In this document: piece after piece, positions 19,043 through 29,627 of the stretch
Layout of the letters: the number at the start of each line of letters is the position of its first letter
How positions within the stretch are numbered: the first letter of the stretch is position 1
From: QHXN01 sp032162705
GTDB lineage: Bacteria > Acidobacteriota > Blastocatellia > Pyrinomonadales > Pyrinomonadaceae
DNA length: 64,000 nt
Assembly: GCA_032162705.1 (NCBI GenBank)
Contig: JAVRON010000082.1
Location: forward strand, 37,795 to 101,794
Direction of reading: 5' to 3'
The notes under the pieces: model-generated
Told to the model about the DNA's origin: nothing
The model's input: only the letters and a program-made list of their open reading frames with translations
Databases searched by the model: none
Program-made: the position numbers and the translations under genes

Positions 19043-19321
19043 TTAATGGATAGTCTCTTCCTCCGTGCCGCCCCGCAATAGATGCTCCTCGGCTCGCTGC
19101 TCGCTTAAGGGTAAGTAGTAACTCTCCAACATCGTTCGCACCTGATGTGCGTCGTAGCCGTGCTCGGCCAGTCCCGCTTCGATCCGTTCGAGGTCGCCGC
19201 CCGTTGACTCGAACATGCAGAGCGGATGCCCGCACCAGCGCGGCCCGGTGAAGTGCGCGTACGCGCCGCGCAAACAATCCCCCGGCTCGTGCTCGTAGTC
19301 GTCGAAGTCAACTGAAAACAT
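19043..19321 (-). CDS. Hypothetical protein, 92 residues
   Basis: Not recognised. A small acidic protein (MFSVDFDDYEHEPGDCL at the start, acidic tail EEETIH). It has three Cys, two in RWCGHPLCMFES, which could bind a metal or form a disulfide. The middle GDLERIEAGLAEHGYDAHQV suggests two helices. No signal peptide or membrane segment is seen. It sits upstream of the VOC gene on the same strand with 60 nt between, most of it the 27-bp duplication. Coding is supported by length, a clean ATG and amino-acid composition only. Confidence 0.55.
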   Translation of the reverse strand: MFSVDFDDYEHEPGDCLRGAYAHFTGPRWCGHPLCMFESTGGDLERIEAGLAEHGYDAHQVRTMLESYYLPLSEQRAEEHLLRGGTEEETIH

Positions 19322-19448
19322 CGCTGCAGGCCCTGCCTTACCTATTCGTCAACGCCGTGCGCGAAGTTTACCGCGTTCCACCTCGCTTCTCTATCCCGCG
19401 ACACGCTTTAAGCGATTTCCAACGGAGCCGCGCACGCGGCTTCGTCCC

Positions 19449-20117
19449 TCACTCCGGCATTACTTCAAGCGCGCGCCACATGTACCAGCTCGCCACAGAC
19501 CTGTATGGACGCCAGCGCTCGGCGTACTGCTCAAGCTCTTTGGGCTTCGGCATCTCGGCCAGCCCGTAAGTGACGGCGAAGCCTTTTCGCACCGCGTAGT
19601 CGCCCACGGGCAGAACATCGGCACGGCCCAGCCGGAACATCAAGAGCATCTCGACCGTCCAGCGCCCGATGCCGCGCACTTCCGTGAGTCGCTCGATGAT
19701 GGCTTCGTCGTCCATGCGCTTCAGGCGCGCAAGCGTCGGCACGGTGCCGTCGATGGTCTTGGCCGCGAGGTCTTTGAGCGCCGCCGTCTTTGCGCCCGAC
19801 AGCCCCGCGCCCCGCAAATCCGAGTCCAACGCCGCGAGCACATCAACGGGGCGGAGCCTTTTGCTCCCGAAGAGTTCAAGGACGCGCCGGTGAATGGCCG
19901 CCGCCGCGTTGCCGTGCAGTTGCTGGTAGACGATGTTGCGCGCGAGCGCTTCAAACGGGCTGTGCATGTGGCGCAACTCCAACGCGAAAGGGCCCACGCG
20001 CTTCATCAAGCGTGCGAGCACGGGGTCGGCTGCGGCGAGATGCCTTACGGCCTCTTCCGCGTCGTAGCCGAGTTCGTCTCTCTCTTCCGACGAATCTTTC
20101 ACCTTGCGATTTGCCAT
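19449..20117 (-). CDS. DNA-3-methyladenine glycosylase-type (HhH-GPD) protein
   Basis: About 222 residues, the AlkA-like minimal glycosylase of base-excision repair. The HhH-GPD core is clear: ARNIVYQQLHGNAAAAI, then LTEVRGIGRWTVEMLLMF (helix-hairpin-helix GIG and the following helix). The catalytic Asp lies in VLPVGDYAVRKGF. It ends YRSVASWYMWRALEV, as in AlkA family members. It excises alkylated purines from DNA. ATG 20117 is preferred over the ORF limit 20129. It is divergent from the protease gene. Confidence 0.9.
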   Translation of the reverse strand: MANRKVKDSSEERDELGYDAEEAVRHLAAADPVLARLMKRVGPFALELRHMHSPFEALARNIVYQQLHGNAAAAIHRRVLELFGSKRLRPVDVLAALDSDLRGAGLSGAKTAALKDLAAKTIDGTVPTLARLKRMDDEAIIERLTEVRGIGRWTVEMLLMFRLGRADVLPVGDYAVRKGFAVTYGLAEMPKPKELEQYAERWRPYRSVASWYMWRALEVMPE

Positions 20118-20233
20118 AACTCGAAGCACCGTCTAAGACTGCGGAGCAATGATAACCGACGAACTCCGTACAGTCATCGAGCCTTTCTCACGCCCCGGAA
20201 CACGCCGGAGACAGCGGCCATGCAGAATGGGTC

Positions 20234-20261
20234 TTGATAAATCGCGGATTCCGAGTATTAT
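20234..20261 (+). promoter_or_regulatory. Candidate sigma-70 promoter for the trypsin-like protease gene
   Basis: TTGATA (20234-20239), 16 nt, TATTAT (20256-20261). It lies about 105 nt upstream of the ATG, in the divergent spacer. Confidence 0.35.
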
Positions 20262-20365
20262 CAAATCCCTTTTCGGTAGAGCCGTCGGTCTTGCTCTCGT
20301 TTGAGTCGAACGAATTCCTCGCGCTTGTAATTGTTACCCGCCCCTTGCCCGTAAGGAGACACGAG

Positions 20366-21088
20366 ATGAAGAGGATACTCTGCGGCGTCGCTTTCGTCCT
20401 GTTGGCCGCCTCCCTGCTCGCACCGCCGACGGCTGCGGACGACCCGATGGCCGCCGCCATGAAACAAGAGGTACATAGCGTGTCCCTCGACCTGAGGTTC
20501 GACAAGAAGGGTCGAAACTCGCTGCAACACGCGCTCTCGCTGCTCGACTGGGGGCCGAACGGGTTCGCCACCGCGTTCGTCGTCGGCGACGGGTTGGTGA
20601 TGACGGCCTATCACGTCGTCTCAGGAAACCTTAGCCCTTCCAAGAAGTCGCAGTTGGGGTTCGGCTCAAAGGATCAACTCGAAGTCAAGGCATCCGTCAA
20701 CGGCTGTCAGGCCACGGTCGTCCGTGTGGACGAAGAGGCCGACCTCGCACTCCTCAAGGTCTGCCGGACGCCGAAGCAGACGAGCACTCCCGCCTTTCAG
20801 GCGAGCCTCAGTCTGGATGAAAAGCTGCTCCTGATCGCACGGCCCAACGGCGACAAGGAGGTGCGGCGCGGAATCTTTTCGGGCCCCTACACGCTACGCG
20901 GCAAACAATACTGGTCGGCCAAAATCGAAGGGCACGACGGCTTCTCTGGCAGCCCCGTCTACAACGACCGCGCGCAGATCATAGGCGTCTTCAGCGGCTA
21001 TGATTGGGAGCAAAAGCTCGCGGTCATCAGCCCCGGCGAGAGGGCGCAAAAGCTTCTCGAAGACTACACCTCCGCTCCCAAGCCCTAA
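20366..21088 (+). CDS. Exported trypsin-like serine protease
   Basis: A 240-residue protein with a signal peptide (MKRILCGVAFVLLAASLLAP, ending near TAADD) and a trypsin-like fold. The triad can be placed: His83 in MTAYHVVSG, Asp126 in DEEADLALLKV and Ser194 in DGFSGSPVYN. The order H-D-S and the DLALLK block match the S1C/trypsin-2 family. It lacks a PDZ domain, so it is not a full HtrA. It probably acts in the periplasm. Start 20366 has AAGGAGA 8 nt upstream; the frame extends to 20234 without signal-like sequence. Confidence 0.88.
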   Translation: MKRILCGVAFVLLAASLLAPPTAADDPMAAAMKQEVHSVSLDLRFDKKGRNSLQHALSLLDWGPNGFATAFVVGDGLVMTAYHVVSGNLSPSKKSQLGFGSKDQLEVKASVNGCQATVVRVDEEADLALLKVCRTPKQTSTPAFQASLSLDEKLLLIARPNGDKEVRRGIFSGPYTLRGKQYWSAKIEGHDGFSGSPVYNDRAQIIGVFSGYDWEQKLAVISPGERAQKLLEDYTSAPKP

Positions 21089-21123
21089 GCTTAATCTTTT
21101 AAGTTGCGCATGACGTGCGGGAC

Positions 21124-21217
21124 GGTTCACCGCCGCAGGCGCGGAGTTCGCAGAGACTCGCAGAGGGTTGAATTAATCTGCGCCACCTCCGCGTACTCTG
21201 CGCCTGCGGCGGTGAAC
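21124..21217. repeat. Dispersed inverted repeat, family A, divergent copy 4
   Basis: Arms GGTTCACCGCCGCAGGCGCG and CTGCGCCTGCGGCGGTGAAC surround GCAGAGGG, TTGAATTAA, TCTGCGCC. Same plan as the other family A copies but with GC-shifted arms. Confidence 0.85.
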
Positions 21218-21247
21218 GACTTCTCCCTATACACTCAACTGATAATC

Positions 21248-21301
21248 GAAGTAACCCCTTGCCAAGACAAGATTGAAGTAACCCCTTGCCAAGACAAGTT
21301 G
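21248..21301. repeat. 27-bp tandem duplication
   Basis: Two copies of GAAGTAACCCCTTGCCAAGACAAG plus three bases, at 21248-21274 and 21275-21301, nearly identical. They lie about 50 nt beyond the glnE stop codon. Confidence 0.92.
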
Positions 21302-21353
21302 GATGCGAACGTCGCGGCGGCTACTTCCACGTCTGTCTATGGCATCTTTATCA

Positions 21354-24290
21354 TCAACCCGCCGTGATTCTATCGAAGGCGGCGCGGACTGCACGCATGC
21401 GCGCGGCGAGGTCAAAGGTGAGTGCAGCGGTGGAAGCGTAGCCGGCGCGGTGCGCGAGGTCTCGAAGGACGGGGTGGTCTTGCGCGGTGGGCAGACGCGT
21501 CGAGCGCCCCGCGAGAAGTCGCAGGTCGTGATCGAGCTTGCGCAGCAGCGTATAGCCTTCACACAGCGCCTCGAAATCCTCCACGCCGATTGAGCCTGCT
21601 TCGCGCAGACGCACGAGCGAGACGCGCGTCGAACGGTCGCCCTCTTCGTCCGGCAGTCGATCACGCAGTTGCATGTAGCGCACGGCAAAGTAAACGTCGA
21701 GCATCCCGCCCGCTCCGTACTTGATGTCGGTAGCGCGCTGTGTGCCGCGCTCGCGTTCGAGTCGCGCACGCACGCGGCGCGTCTCGGCTCGAAGGGTGTC
21801 CGCGCCAACGCGCCCGGCGGCCTCGTGGACGGCCCCGCGTGCGCGCGACTCAACCACGCGTCCGAACTCCAAGTCTCCGGCGACGGCGCGCAGCTTGACG
21901 TGCGCGAGCCACTCCCACACCTCCGCGCGCACGCTGAGGTACTCGACAAACGCACTCGACGAAGACGCGAGCGGGCCGTTCTTTCCGTCGGGACGCAGAC
22001 GCAGATCGACGCGATAGAGGTGGCCGTCGCGAGTAAAGCTTGAGAGCGCGTTGACGAGCAGCTCGACCATGCGCGCGTATGCCTGCTCGCAGGTCAAGCC
22101 ACGTATGGGCGAGGGCACGGCCTCGTCATAGACCATGACGAGGTCGAGATCGGAGCCGTAGTCCATGCCGCCGCTGGCGAGCCTGCCTAATCCGAGCACA
22201 CTGAGGCGGGGCCCCGCCGCGAGTCTGCCGTATCGCCTTGCAAGCTCGCGGCGCGCGATGAGCAGCGCGACGTTGATGCTCGCCGTAGCCAGAGAGGTCT
22301 GGAGCGCGTTTGATTCGGTCTGGCCGAGGTCGCCCGCCACGTCGCGCGCGCCGATCTCGACGACGAGATGCGTCCAGGCGCGCCGGAGCGCGGCCAGTTC
22401 CGCGCCGAAGGTTTGCTCCGCATCAACAGCCGCGCGCAACAACGCGCGCTGGTCGCGTGCGAAGACCTTTGCGGCGGGCGTCAAGACCGAAGGGATGAGC
22501 GCGGGGTTCGCCGTCAGAATCTCGCCGAAGAACTCGGACGCGCCGCACAGACGCACCATCTCACCCAGCACACGCGTTGACAGCCTTAAGGTCTCGCCCG
22601 ACTTTTCGAGCGACGCGGCGATGCGCGCGACCAGTCCGAGAGCGCGTTTTGAGTTGAGCGAGCGCGCGGCCTCTTCATGCAGCACACGCTCGACCTCTTC
22701 CGTTCCGACGACCCCTTCCGCTCCGACACCGACGCTTCCGTCGTTCTCTATCCGGCGCGCGAAGACTTCAGCCGCGGCACGCGCGTAAGCATCCTCCGCC
22801 CTCTCGCCCGGCTCCGCGGACGCGCGCGGCGGGGCAACAGCAACGTAAGACTCAGCGCCGCCTTTACCAACGTCAACACGTCCTTCGTCGGTGACGCCGA
22901 AGACGCGCCGGAATGCGCGGCTGACGGCAGACGTGTGCAGTCCGAGCGCCATGTCGAACTCTTCGAGCGCACGGGGCGGCGCGAAGTGCATGCGTCGCGC
23001 AAGCACCGTGCGCCGCGCCTTGTCCTCGGGCACTGTGTGCGTTTGCAGTCCCTGCTCCATCTGCAAGCGGTGCTCGACGATGCGTAGAAAGTGATATGCG
23101 TCGGACAGCTCGCTCCGCTCGCGTTCGTTGATGAGGCCGCGGTCGGCCACTCGCCCCAGAGAGATAAGCGTGTGCGGCGCTTGCAGCCAGGGGTCGTGCC
23201 CGCCGTGCGCGAGTTGGAGCGCCTGCGCGATGAACTCGATCTCGCGGATGCCGCCGCGACCCAGTTTGACGTTGAAGCCGCTTGAGTCTTCGGCGTGGAA
23301 GCGGTCGATCTTCTGCTTGGCGAGCCGCACGTCCGCGAGCGCCTGTGCGACCGTCCGGTCGAGACGATAGACGCGTTCGCGCACGCCCTCGCTGAAGCGC
23401 GCAAACAGAGCAGGCGGCCCGGCGGAAGCGCGCGAGCGTATGAGCGCCTGAAGCTCCCAGGCGTGCGCCGAAGTGCGATAGTAGTTGAGCGCCTCTGCGA
23501 GCGAGACGGCGAGCGCCCCGTCGCGCCCGTGCGGTCTCAGGCGCAAGTCAACGCGATAGGCCGCGCCCTCGCCCGCCGCATGGTTCCCGACGATGCGCGC
23601 CACACGCTCGGCCAGCTTGCAGAAGAACTCCCGGTTCGTTAAGCGCCCGCGCTCGCCCGCGTCCGAAGTCTCGCCGTCGTCGGAATAGAGGAAGAGGATG
23701 TCTATGTCGGAAGAGTAATTCAGCTCGCGCGAGCCGAGCTTGCCGAGGGCGACGACGACCGCCGAGGCCGGCGTCTGTCGCCCGCGCTCGTCCATGCACT
23801 GCGGCGTACCGTACAGATTCTCAAGCTCCTGACGTGCGAGGCTCAAGGCGTAGCGCAGGACACTGTCGGCGAGGTTCGATAGCTCCTCGGTCGTCTCGAC
23901 GAGTGAAGTGGCGCGGCGTATGTCGTGGAGATAGACGCGCAGAAGCTCTCGCCGACGGAAGCGCGCGAGCGTGTCCTGCGGCGCGAGCTGTGAGTGCGTG
24001 AGCGCGAAGCGCGCCAGCGACTCGCCCAGCTCCTCGGTCGTCCTCACACGCGCATACGCCCTCTCGCGTGCGAGCCAGCCGAGATATTCAGGCGTCTGTT
24101 CGAGCGTCGTCGCCAGCAGAGGACTCCAGGCGGCCAGCGTCAACGCGTCGGACAGAAGCCCCTCTTCGCGCTCGAAGGCGCGCGACGCACGCGACGCCCC
24201 CGCCGTCACGCGCTCGTAAAAGAGTCGCGCGCCTTCGGGGTCGGGCAGCTCGCGCACGAGCGCCTCGATTGTCTCCGTCAATTTCTTCAA
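21354..24290 (-). CDS. glnE: Bifunctional glutamine synthetase adenylyltransferase/adenylyl-removing enzyme
   Basis: A 978-residue enzyme that adenylylates and de-adenylylates glutamine synthetase in response to nitrogen status, normally through PII. Two nucleotidyltransferase domains are visible. The N-terminal one carries GKLGSRELNYSSDIDILFLY near residue 190. The C-terminal one carries GRLASGGMDYGSDLDLVMVY near residue 700. Each is followed by an RVDLRLRPxG block (RPHGRDGALAVS, RPDGKNGPLASS) and a helical bundle. glnA, its target, is the next gene upstream on the same strand, 153 nt away. The target tyrosine is conserved in that GlnA. PII is not in this window. Confidence 0.96.
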   Translation of the reverse strand: MKKLTETIEALVRELPDPEGARLFYERVTAGASRASRAFEREEGLLSDALTLAAWSPLLATTLEQTPEYLGWLARERAYARVRTTEELGESLARFALTHSQLAPQDTLARFRRRELLRVYLHDIRRATSLVETTEELSNLADSVLRYALSLARQELENLYGTPQCMDERGRQTPASAVVVALGKLGSRELNYSSDIDILFLYSDDGETSDAGERGRLTNREFFCKLAERVARIVGNHAAGEGAAYRVDLRLRPHGRDGALAVSLAEALNYYRTSAHAWELQALIRSRASAGPPALFARFSEGVRERVYRLDRTVAQALADVRLAKQKIDRFHAEDSSGFNVKLGRGGIREIEFIAQALQLAHGGHDPWLQAPHTLISLGRVADRGLINERERSELSDAYHFLRIVEHRLQMEQGLQTHTVPEDKARRTVLARRMHFAPPRALEEFDMALGLHTSAVSRAFRRVFGVTDEGRVDVGKGGAESYVAVAPPRASAEPGERAEDAYARAAAEVFARRIENDGSVGVGAEGVVGTEEVERVLHEEAARSLNSKRALGLVARIAASLEKSGETLRLSTRVLGEMVRLCGASEFFGEILTANPALIPSVLTPAAKVFARDQRALLRAAVDAEQTFGAELAALRRAWTHLVVEIGARDVAGDLGQTESNALQTSLATASINVALLIARRELARRYGRLAAGPRLSVLGLGRLASGGMDYGSDLDLVMVYDEAVPSPIRGLTCEQAYARMVELLVNALSSFTRDGHLYRVDLRLRPDGKNGPLASSSSAFVEYLSVRAEVWEWLAHVKLRAVAGDLEFGRVVESRARGAVHEAAGRVGADTLRAETRRVRARLERERGTQRATDIKYGAGGMLDVYFAVRYMQLRDRLPDEEGDRSTRVSLVRLREAGSIGVEDFEALCEGYTLLRKLDHDLRLLAGRSTRLPTAQDHPVLRDLAHRAGYASTAALTFDLAARMRAVRAAFDRITAG

Positions 24291-24443
24291 CGCGAGTCAA
24301 ACATAGAACATGGATGGGCAGGATGAAAAGGAAGGACGAATGATAAATGATGAATGATGAGCTTGAACGACGAACGCGGAGCGATGAACTGAAAGCCGAA
24401 TAGCTTCAGTTCATCGTTCCGCGTTGCTGCGTTCAGAGTTTGG

Positions 24444-25868
<1,425 letters not shown>

Positions 25869-25996
25869 GTTATCTCCTGAATGTTCTTTTGAAGGGGGTG
25901 GAAGGTATTGGCCGCCCTTGGCGGGCAGCGGCGGTGCGGCGGAAACGAGATCGGGGTGTGCGTCATCAAGCGTTCGGGACGCGGTAAAAAACAGGC

Positions 25997-26024
25997 ATTA
26001 TAGCCGCGCACCGACGTGTGTCAA
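25997..26024 (-). promoter_or_regulatory. glnA promoter, near-consensus sigma-70
   Basis: On the minus strand TTGACA (26024-26019), 16-nt spacer, TATAAT (26002-25997). Both hexamers are exact consensus, predicting a strong housekeeping promoter for glnA-glnE. Confidence 0.75.
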
Positions 26025-26145
26025 GGGCTTCACCCCCGGTGGCGGCGCACGATGAAAAAGAGCATGACGCCGCGTCCGTCCTTAAACCTTTCTTGCACGT
26101 GATTTAGCGCCACACCGCCCGCGGAAGCCCCGAAAAAAATAGTTT

Positions 26146-26174
26146 TTGACCGGCCCCCCTCTTTTCTGTTAAAT
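26146..26174 (+). promoter_or_regulatory. Candidate speA promoter
   Basis: TTGACC (26146-26151), 17-nt spacer, TTAAAT (26169-26174), pointing toward speA. Confidence 0.5.
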
Positions 26175-26265
26175 TGCGCGATTAAGTAAGTCCAATCCAG
26201 ATGTCTTCTAGAAACCGCGCAGGCCAACGACGAGGAGGCTGACTCCCGCTTAGTTTGCCCGAATT

Positions 26266-26299
26266 GAGACGAACCCAAAGGCGAGACGAACCCAAAGGG
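26266..26299 (+). repeat. 17-bp tandem duplication in the speA leader
   Basis: GAGACGAACCCAAAGGC at 26266-26282 is repeated at 26283-26299 with one change, ending just before the AGGAG of the speA ribosome site. Confidence 0.92.
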
Positions 26300-26318
26300 A
26301 GGCAGGAGAGACGAGAAG

Positions 26319-28256
26319 TTGACCACGGCCATCGAACAGACGCTTGAAACCTACGGCATCGAAAACTGGGGGGCCGGTTACTTCGGCATCAATCGCAAGG
26401 GCAATCTCGTAGTCCACCCTTCCGAGACAGACCAGAACCGCGCCGCCGACGTGCACGAGATTATCGACGACCTCCGACGGCGCGGCATCACCACGCCAGT
26501 CCTTCTCCGCTTCCCGCAGCTCATCGCCGGGCAGGTGCGTAAACTTCAGCGCGCCTTCCAGCGCTCGATACGCGAGTACGAGTATCAGGGCGCGCACATG
26601 TGCGTCTATCCGATGAAGGTCAATCAGAACCGCGCGGTCGTCGAGGAGTATCTGCGCGAAGGCTCGCGCTACGACTTCGGGCTTGAAGCCGGATCGAAGG
26701 CCGAGCTTTACGGCGCGCTCGCGATGGAGCAATCGAGCGAGAGCCTGCTCGTCTTAAACGGCTTTAAGGACGAGGAGTTTATCGAGCTGGCTTTCTTAGG
26801 CGCACGCAGTGGTAAGCGCGTCGTCATCGTCATCGAGAAGCTCAACGAGTTAGACCACGTTTTGCGGATGGCCGACCGCTTCGAGGGCGGCGACCTGCCG
26901 ATGGTGGGCTTGCGCGTCAAGCTCTACTCGAAAGGCTCCGGGCGCTGGGAGAAGTCGGGCGGCGAGGCGGCGAAGTTCGGTCTGACCACGACCGAGATGC
27001 TTGAGACTATCCATCGCATGCAACGGGCTGACCGCGTGGACATGTTGAAGCTTCTCCACTTTCACATCGGCTCGCAGCTCACAGACATCAAGCGCATCAA
27101 GAACGCGATGAAGGAGGCGGCGCGCGTCTACGCCAAGATCGTCCAGATGAAAGTGCCCGTCGATCTCCTCGACGTGGGCGGCGGGATGGCGGTCGATTAC
27201 GACGGCTCGAAGACCGCCTTCGACTCGTCGGCCAACTACACGGCGCAGGAGTTCGCCAACGATGTCGTCTACACGATCATGCAGGTCTGCGACGACGAGA
27301 ACGTGCCGCACCCGACCATCATCCAAGAGTCGGGTCGATATCTTTCGGCCTATCACGCCATCCTCGTCACCAACGTCCTAAGCGAGATTGAGACCGTGGT
27401 AGAGGACATCACGCCCATCGAGGTCGATGAAGATGACCCGCAGGTCGTCATCGAGCTGGCCGACCTGCGAGAGACGATCACCGTCAAGACCTATCGCGAG
27501 TATTATCACGACGCGTTAGAGCATCGCGACGAGCTGTTCACGCTCTTCAACCTCGGGCTTATTTCCCTGGAAGACCGTGCGAAGGGCGAGGTTCTTTTCT
27601 GGGACGTGTGCGAGCGCGCGGACAAGTACGCGCAGCAGGCCGAGTACGTGTCGGAAGAGTTCACGGAACTGCGTCGTCTCTCGCGCGCGAAGTACCTGAC
27701 GAACTTCTCCGTCTTCCGAAGTGTGCCCGACCACTGGGCACTCGACCAGCTCTTTCCCATCATCCCTATCCACCGGCTCAACAAGCAGCCGACCGAATAT
27801 GCCACGCTCTGCGACATCACGTGCGACTCGGACGGGGTCGTCGATAAGTTCGTCGATCTGCACGACGTAAAGCAGGTCTTGGAGCTGCACTCGCTCGTCG
27901 AGGACGAGCCGTACTACATCGCCTTCATGCTCGTCGGTGCTTATCAAGAGGTGATGGGTAACAGCCATAACCTCTTCGGCGCACCGAACGAGGCGCACAT
28001 ACACATCGACGAGGACGGCTACCTGATTAAGAAGGTCGTCAAGGGCACGACGGTCGGCGAGGCGCTCTACCGAGCGCGCTACGAGCGCGGCCAGCTCCAC
28101 GAAGGCTTCCGCCGCATCGTCGCGCAACGCGTCAAGCGTGGTGAACTCTCGGAGGCCGACGGGGCCGAGATGGTCGATCTCTACGAGTCGCGCATCAACG
28201 CTTACACCTACCTCGCCGTCAACGGCGTTCAGGAAGAGAAACGCCGGAAACGGTAA
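26319..28256 (+). CDS. speA: Biosynthetic arginine decarboxylase
   Basis: A 645-residue PLP enzyme (alanine-racemase fold) turning arginine into agmatine. The PLP-Lys motif is YPMKVNQNRAVVEE near the N-terminus. LLHFHIGSQLTDI and the LLDVGGGMAVDYDGS phosphate-binding block are typical of SpeA. Length fits the biosynthetic type. The start is TTG 26319, supported by GGCAGGAGAG upstream and by alignment-type expectation at the N-terminus (ENWGAGYFGINRKG). It heads a polyamine cluster: a deoxyhypusine-synthase-like gene and an agmatinase-type gene follow. Confidence 0.96.
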   Translation: MTTAIEQTLETYGIENWGAGYFGINRKGNLVVHPSETDQNRAADVHEIIDDLRRRGITTPVLLRFPQLIAGQVRKLQRAFQRSIREYEYQGAHMCVYPMKVNQNRAVVEEYLREGSRYDFGLEAGSKAELYGALAMEQSSESLLVLNGFKDEEFIELAFLGARSGKRVVIVIEKLNELDHVLRMADRFEGGDLPMVGLRVKLYSKGSGRWEKSGGEAAKFGLTTTEMLETIHRMQRADRVDMLKLLHFHIGSQLTDIKRIKNAMKEAARVYAKIVQMKVPVDLLDVGGGMAVDYDGSKTAFDSSANYTAQEFANDVVYTIMQVCDDENVPHPTIIQESGRYLSAYHAILVTNVLSEIETVVEDITPIEVDEDDPQVVIELADLRETITVKTYREYYHDALEHRDELFTLFNLGLISLEDRAKGEVLFWDVCERADKYAQQAEYVSEEFTELRRLSRAKYLTNFSVFRSVPDHWALDQLFPIIPIHRLNKQPTEYATLCDITCDSDGVVDKFVDLHDVKQVLELHSLVEDEPYYIAFMLVGAYQEVMGNSHNLFGAPNEAHIHIDEDGYLIKKVVKGTTVGEALYRARYERGQLHEGFRRIVAQRVKRGELSEADGAEMVDLYESRINAYTYLAVNGVQEEKRRKR

Positions 28257-28262
28257 AGGATT

Positions 28263-28374
28263 AAAAGCAGTGACAAGTGACGAGTGACGAGAGTAAAGCT
28301 GCCTGCAACTCGTCATCGCGCCTGCCTTCAACTCGTCACTTGTCACTTGTCACTTGTCACTCGTCACTGCTTTT
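28263..28374. repeat. Dispersed inverted repeat, family B (GTGACAAGTGAC type), copy 1
   Basis: The left arm AAAAGCAGTGACAAGTGACG and the right arm, which contains CTTGTCACTTGTCACTTGTC and ends CGTCACTGCTTTT, are about 60 nt apart. It begins 6 nt after the speA stop codon and ends 11 nt before the next start codon. Confidence 0.88.
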
Positions 28375-28385
28375 GAGGAAACAAA

Positions 28386-29447
28386 ATGGTCACCCAACGT
28401 AAACCGCGAGCCACGAAGTATCTCACCGCCCCGATCCGCCCCGTGCAGGTGGATCGCGACCGCTCGGTCGCCGGGCTGCTGGAGAAGATGGAAGGCGCGG
28501 GACTCGGCGCGCGCCAACTGGCCGAGGCGCATCGCATCTGGCTCGACATGCTCGGCGACAACACGACGGTCGTCGTCGCCGCCAACGGCGCACTGATCCC
28601 CTCCGGGATGCGTCGGCTCTTGGCCTACATCATCAAGAACCGCTTCGTGGACGTGATGGTCTGCTCGGGCGCGATGCTCTTTCAGGACTTGCACGAGACT
28701 CTGGGCCGCCAGCACTTTCAGGCGCACCCTTCGATGACCGACGCCGAGCTTGAGGCTTCGCAGATCAGCCGCATGTGGGACGTGCTCGCCAGCGAGGAGG
28801 AGTACCGAGAGGCAGACGAGTGGGTCGGCGGCTTCACCAACCAGCTCGACCAGACGCGCGCCTACTCGACGCGCGAGTTCCTCCACCTGCTCGGTCGAGA
28901 GCTGGCCGAGATCGCGACCGACGACGGCATCCTGACCTCGGCCTACAAGGCGCGCATCCCCATCTTCTGCCCGACCATCTCCGACAGCTCGATTACGGTC
29001 GGCATCGCGGGCGCGCGCTTCGAGAAGAAGAACAGCTTCTGCTTCGACCTCGCGCAGGACACGCTCGACTTGATGCAGATCGGCTCGCGCTCGCGCGTGA
29101 CGGGCGTCATCAACCTCGGCGGCGGAACCTCTCGCAGCTTCGTCCAGCAGATGGAGGCTGCCTCGAACATCATCAAGACGCCCGCGCGCGGCCACAAGTA
29201 CGCCATCCAGATTTCGACCGAGCAGCCCTCGCACGGCGGGCGTACCAGCCCCAACACCGATGACGAATCGCTCGTCTTCGGCAAGCTCCAGCGCGGAGCC
29301 GCAACGGCCTACGTCAACTGCGACGCGACCATCGCGCTGCCCATCCTCGTCACCGCGCTCTCGCAAACCGCCGCCAAATACATGAAAGGCCGCAAGCGCC
29401 CCAACTTCATCTTCATGGGCCGCGAATTCACGGTCGAAGTGCCTTAA
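28386..29447 (+). CDS. Deoxyhypusine synthase-like protein (probable bacterial polyamine synthase)
   Basis: A 353-residue NAD-dependent member of the deoxyhypusine synthase family. Bacteria lack the eukaryotic target eIF5A, and bacterial homologues have been reported as homospermidine synthases. Family landmarks: CSGAMLFQDLHETLG, FCPTISDSSITVGI, GVINLGGGTSRSFV, QISTEQPSHGG, and Lys300 in DDESLVFGKLQ, at the position of the catalytic Lys of DHS. SD GAGGAA precedes ATG. It lies between arginine decarboxylase and an agmatinase-type gene, so the context predicts polyamine building from arginine via agmatine and putrescine. Product identity (homospermidine, spermidine or other) is inference. Confidence 0.88.
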   Translation: MVTQRKPRATKYLTAPIRPVQVDRDRSVAGLLEKMEGAGLGARQLAEAHRIWLDMLGDNTTVVVAANGALIPSGMRRLLAYIIKNRFVDVMVCSGAMLFQDLHETLGRQHFQAHPSMTDAELEASQISRMWDVLASEEEYREADEWVGGFTNQLDQTRAYSTREFLHLLGRELAEIATDDGILTSAYKARIPIFCPTISDSSITVGIAGARFEKKNSFCFDLAQDTLDLMQIGSRSRVTGVINLGGGTSRSFVQQMEAASNIIKTPARGHKYAIQISTEQPSHGGRTSPNTDDESLVFGKLQRGAATAYVNCDATIALPILVTALSQTAAKYMKGRKRPNFIFMGREFTVEVP

Positions 29448-29488
29448 GAGAAGCGGCGACAGAAAAGCGGCGACGAGAAATTTGCGAC
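29447..29488 (+). repeat. 14-bp tandem repeat starting at a stop codon
   Basis: Three units (AGAGAAGCGGCGAC, AGAAAAGCGGCGAC, GAGAAATTTGCGAC) start at the last base of the TAA of the deoxyhypusine-synthase-like gene and run into its terminator. Confidence 0.8.
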
Positions 29489-29527
29489 GGCTGGCATCCT
29501 CGTTACACTCAAAGGGATGCCAGCCGT
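29487..29527 (+). terminator. Rho-independent-type hairpin after the deoxyhypusine synthase-like gene
   Basis: Perfect 13-bp stem ACGGCTGGCATCC (29487-29499) / GGATGCCAGCCGT (29515-29527), followed by a T-rich stretch (TTCATGTGTCCTGTTTTG). Confidence 0.7.
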
Positions 29528-29627
29528 TTCATGTGTCCTGTTTTGTGAGTAGAGTTAGACCCGTGTGCCGGAACGTGGCGGCGATACCGGAACCGTGAAG
29601 GTTAAGCTGACCGCCTTTAGACGTTAA

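Larger units (their letters stand above)
25869..26318. other. Divergent regulatory spacer between glnA and speA
   Basis: 450 nt with no gene. It holds the glnA promoter (about 26.00 kb, leftward), the speA promoter (about 26.16 kb, rightward) and a 17-bp duplication near speA. Both transcripts would have leaders of roughly 120-140 nt. No riboswitch was recognised. Confidence 0.6.
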
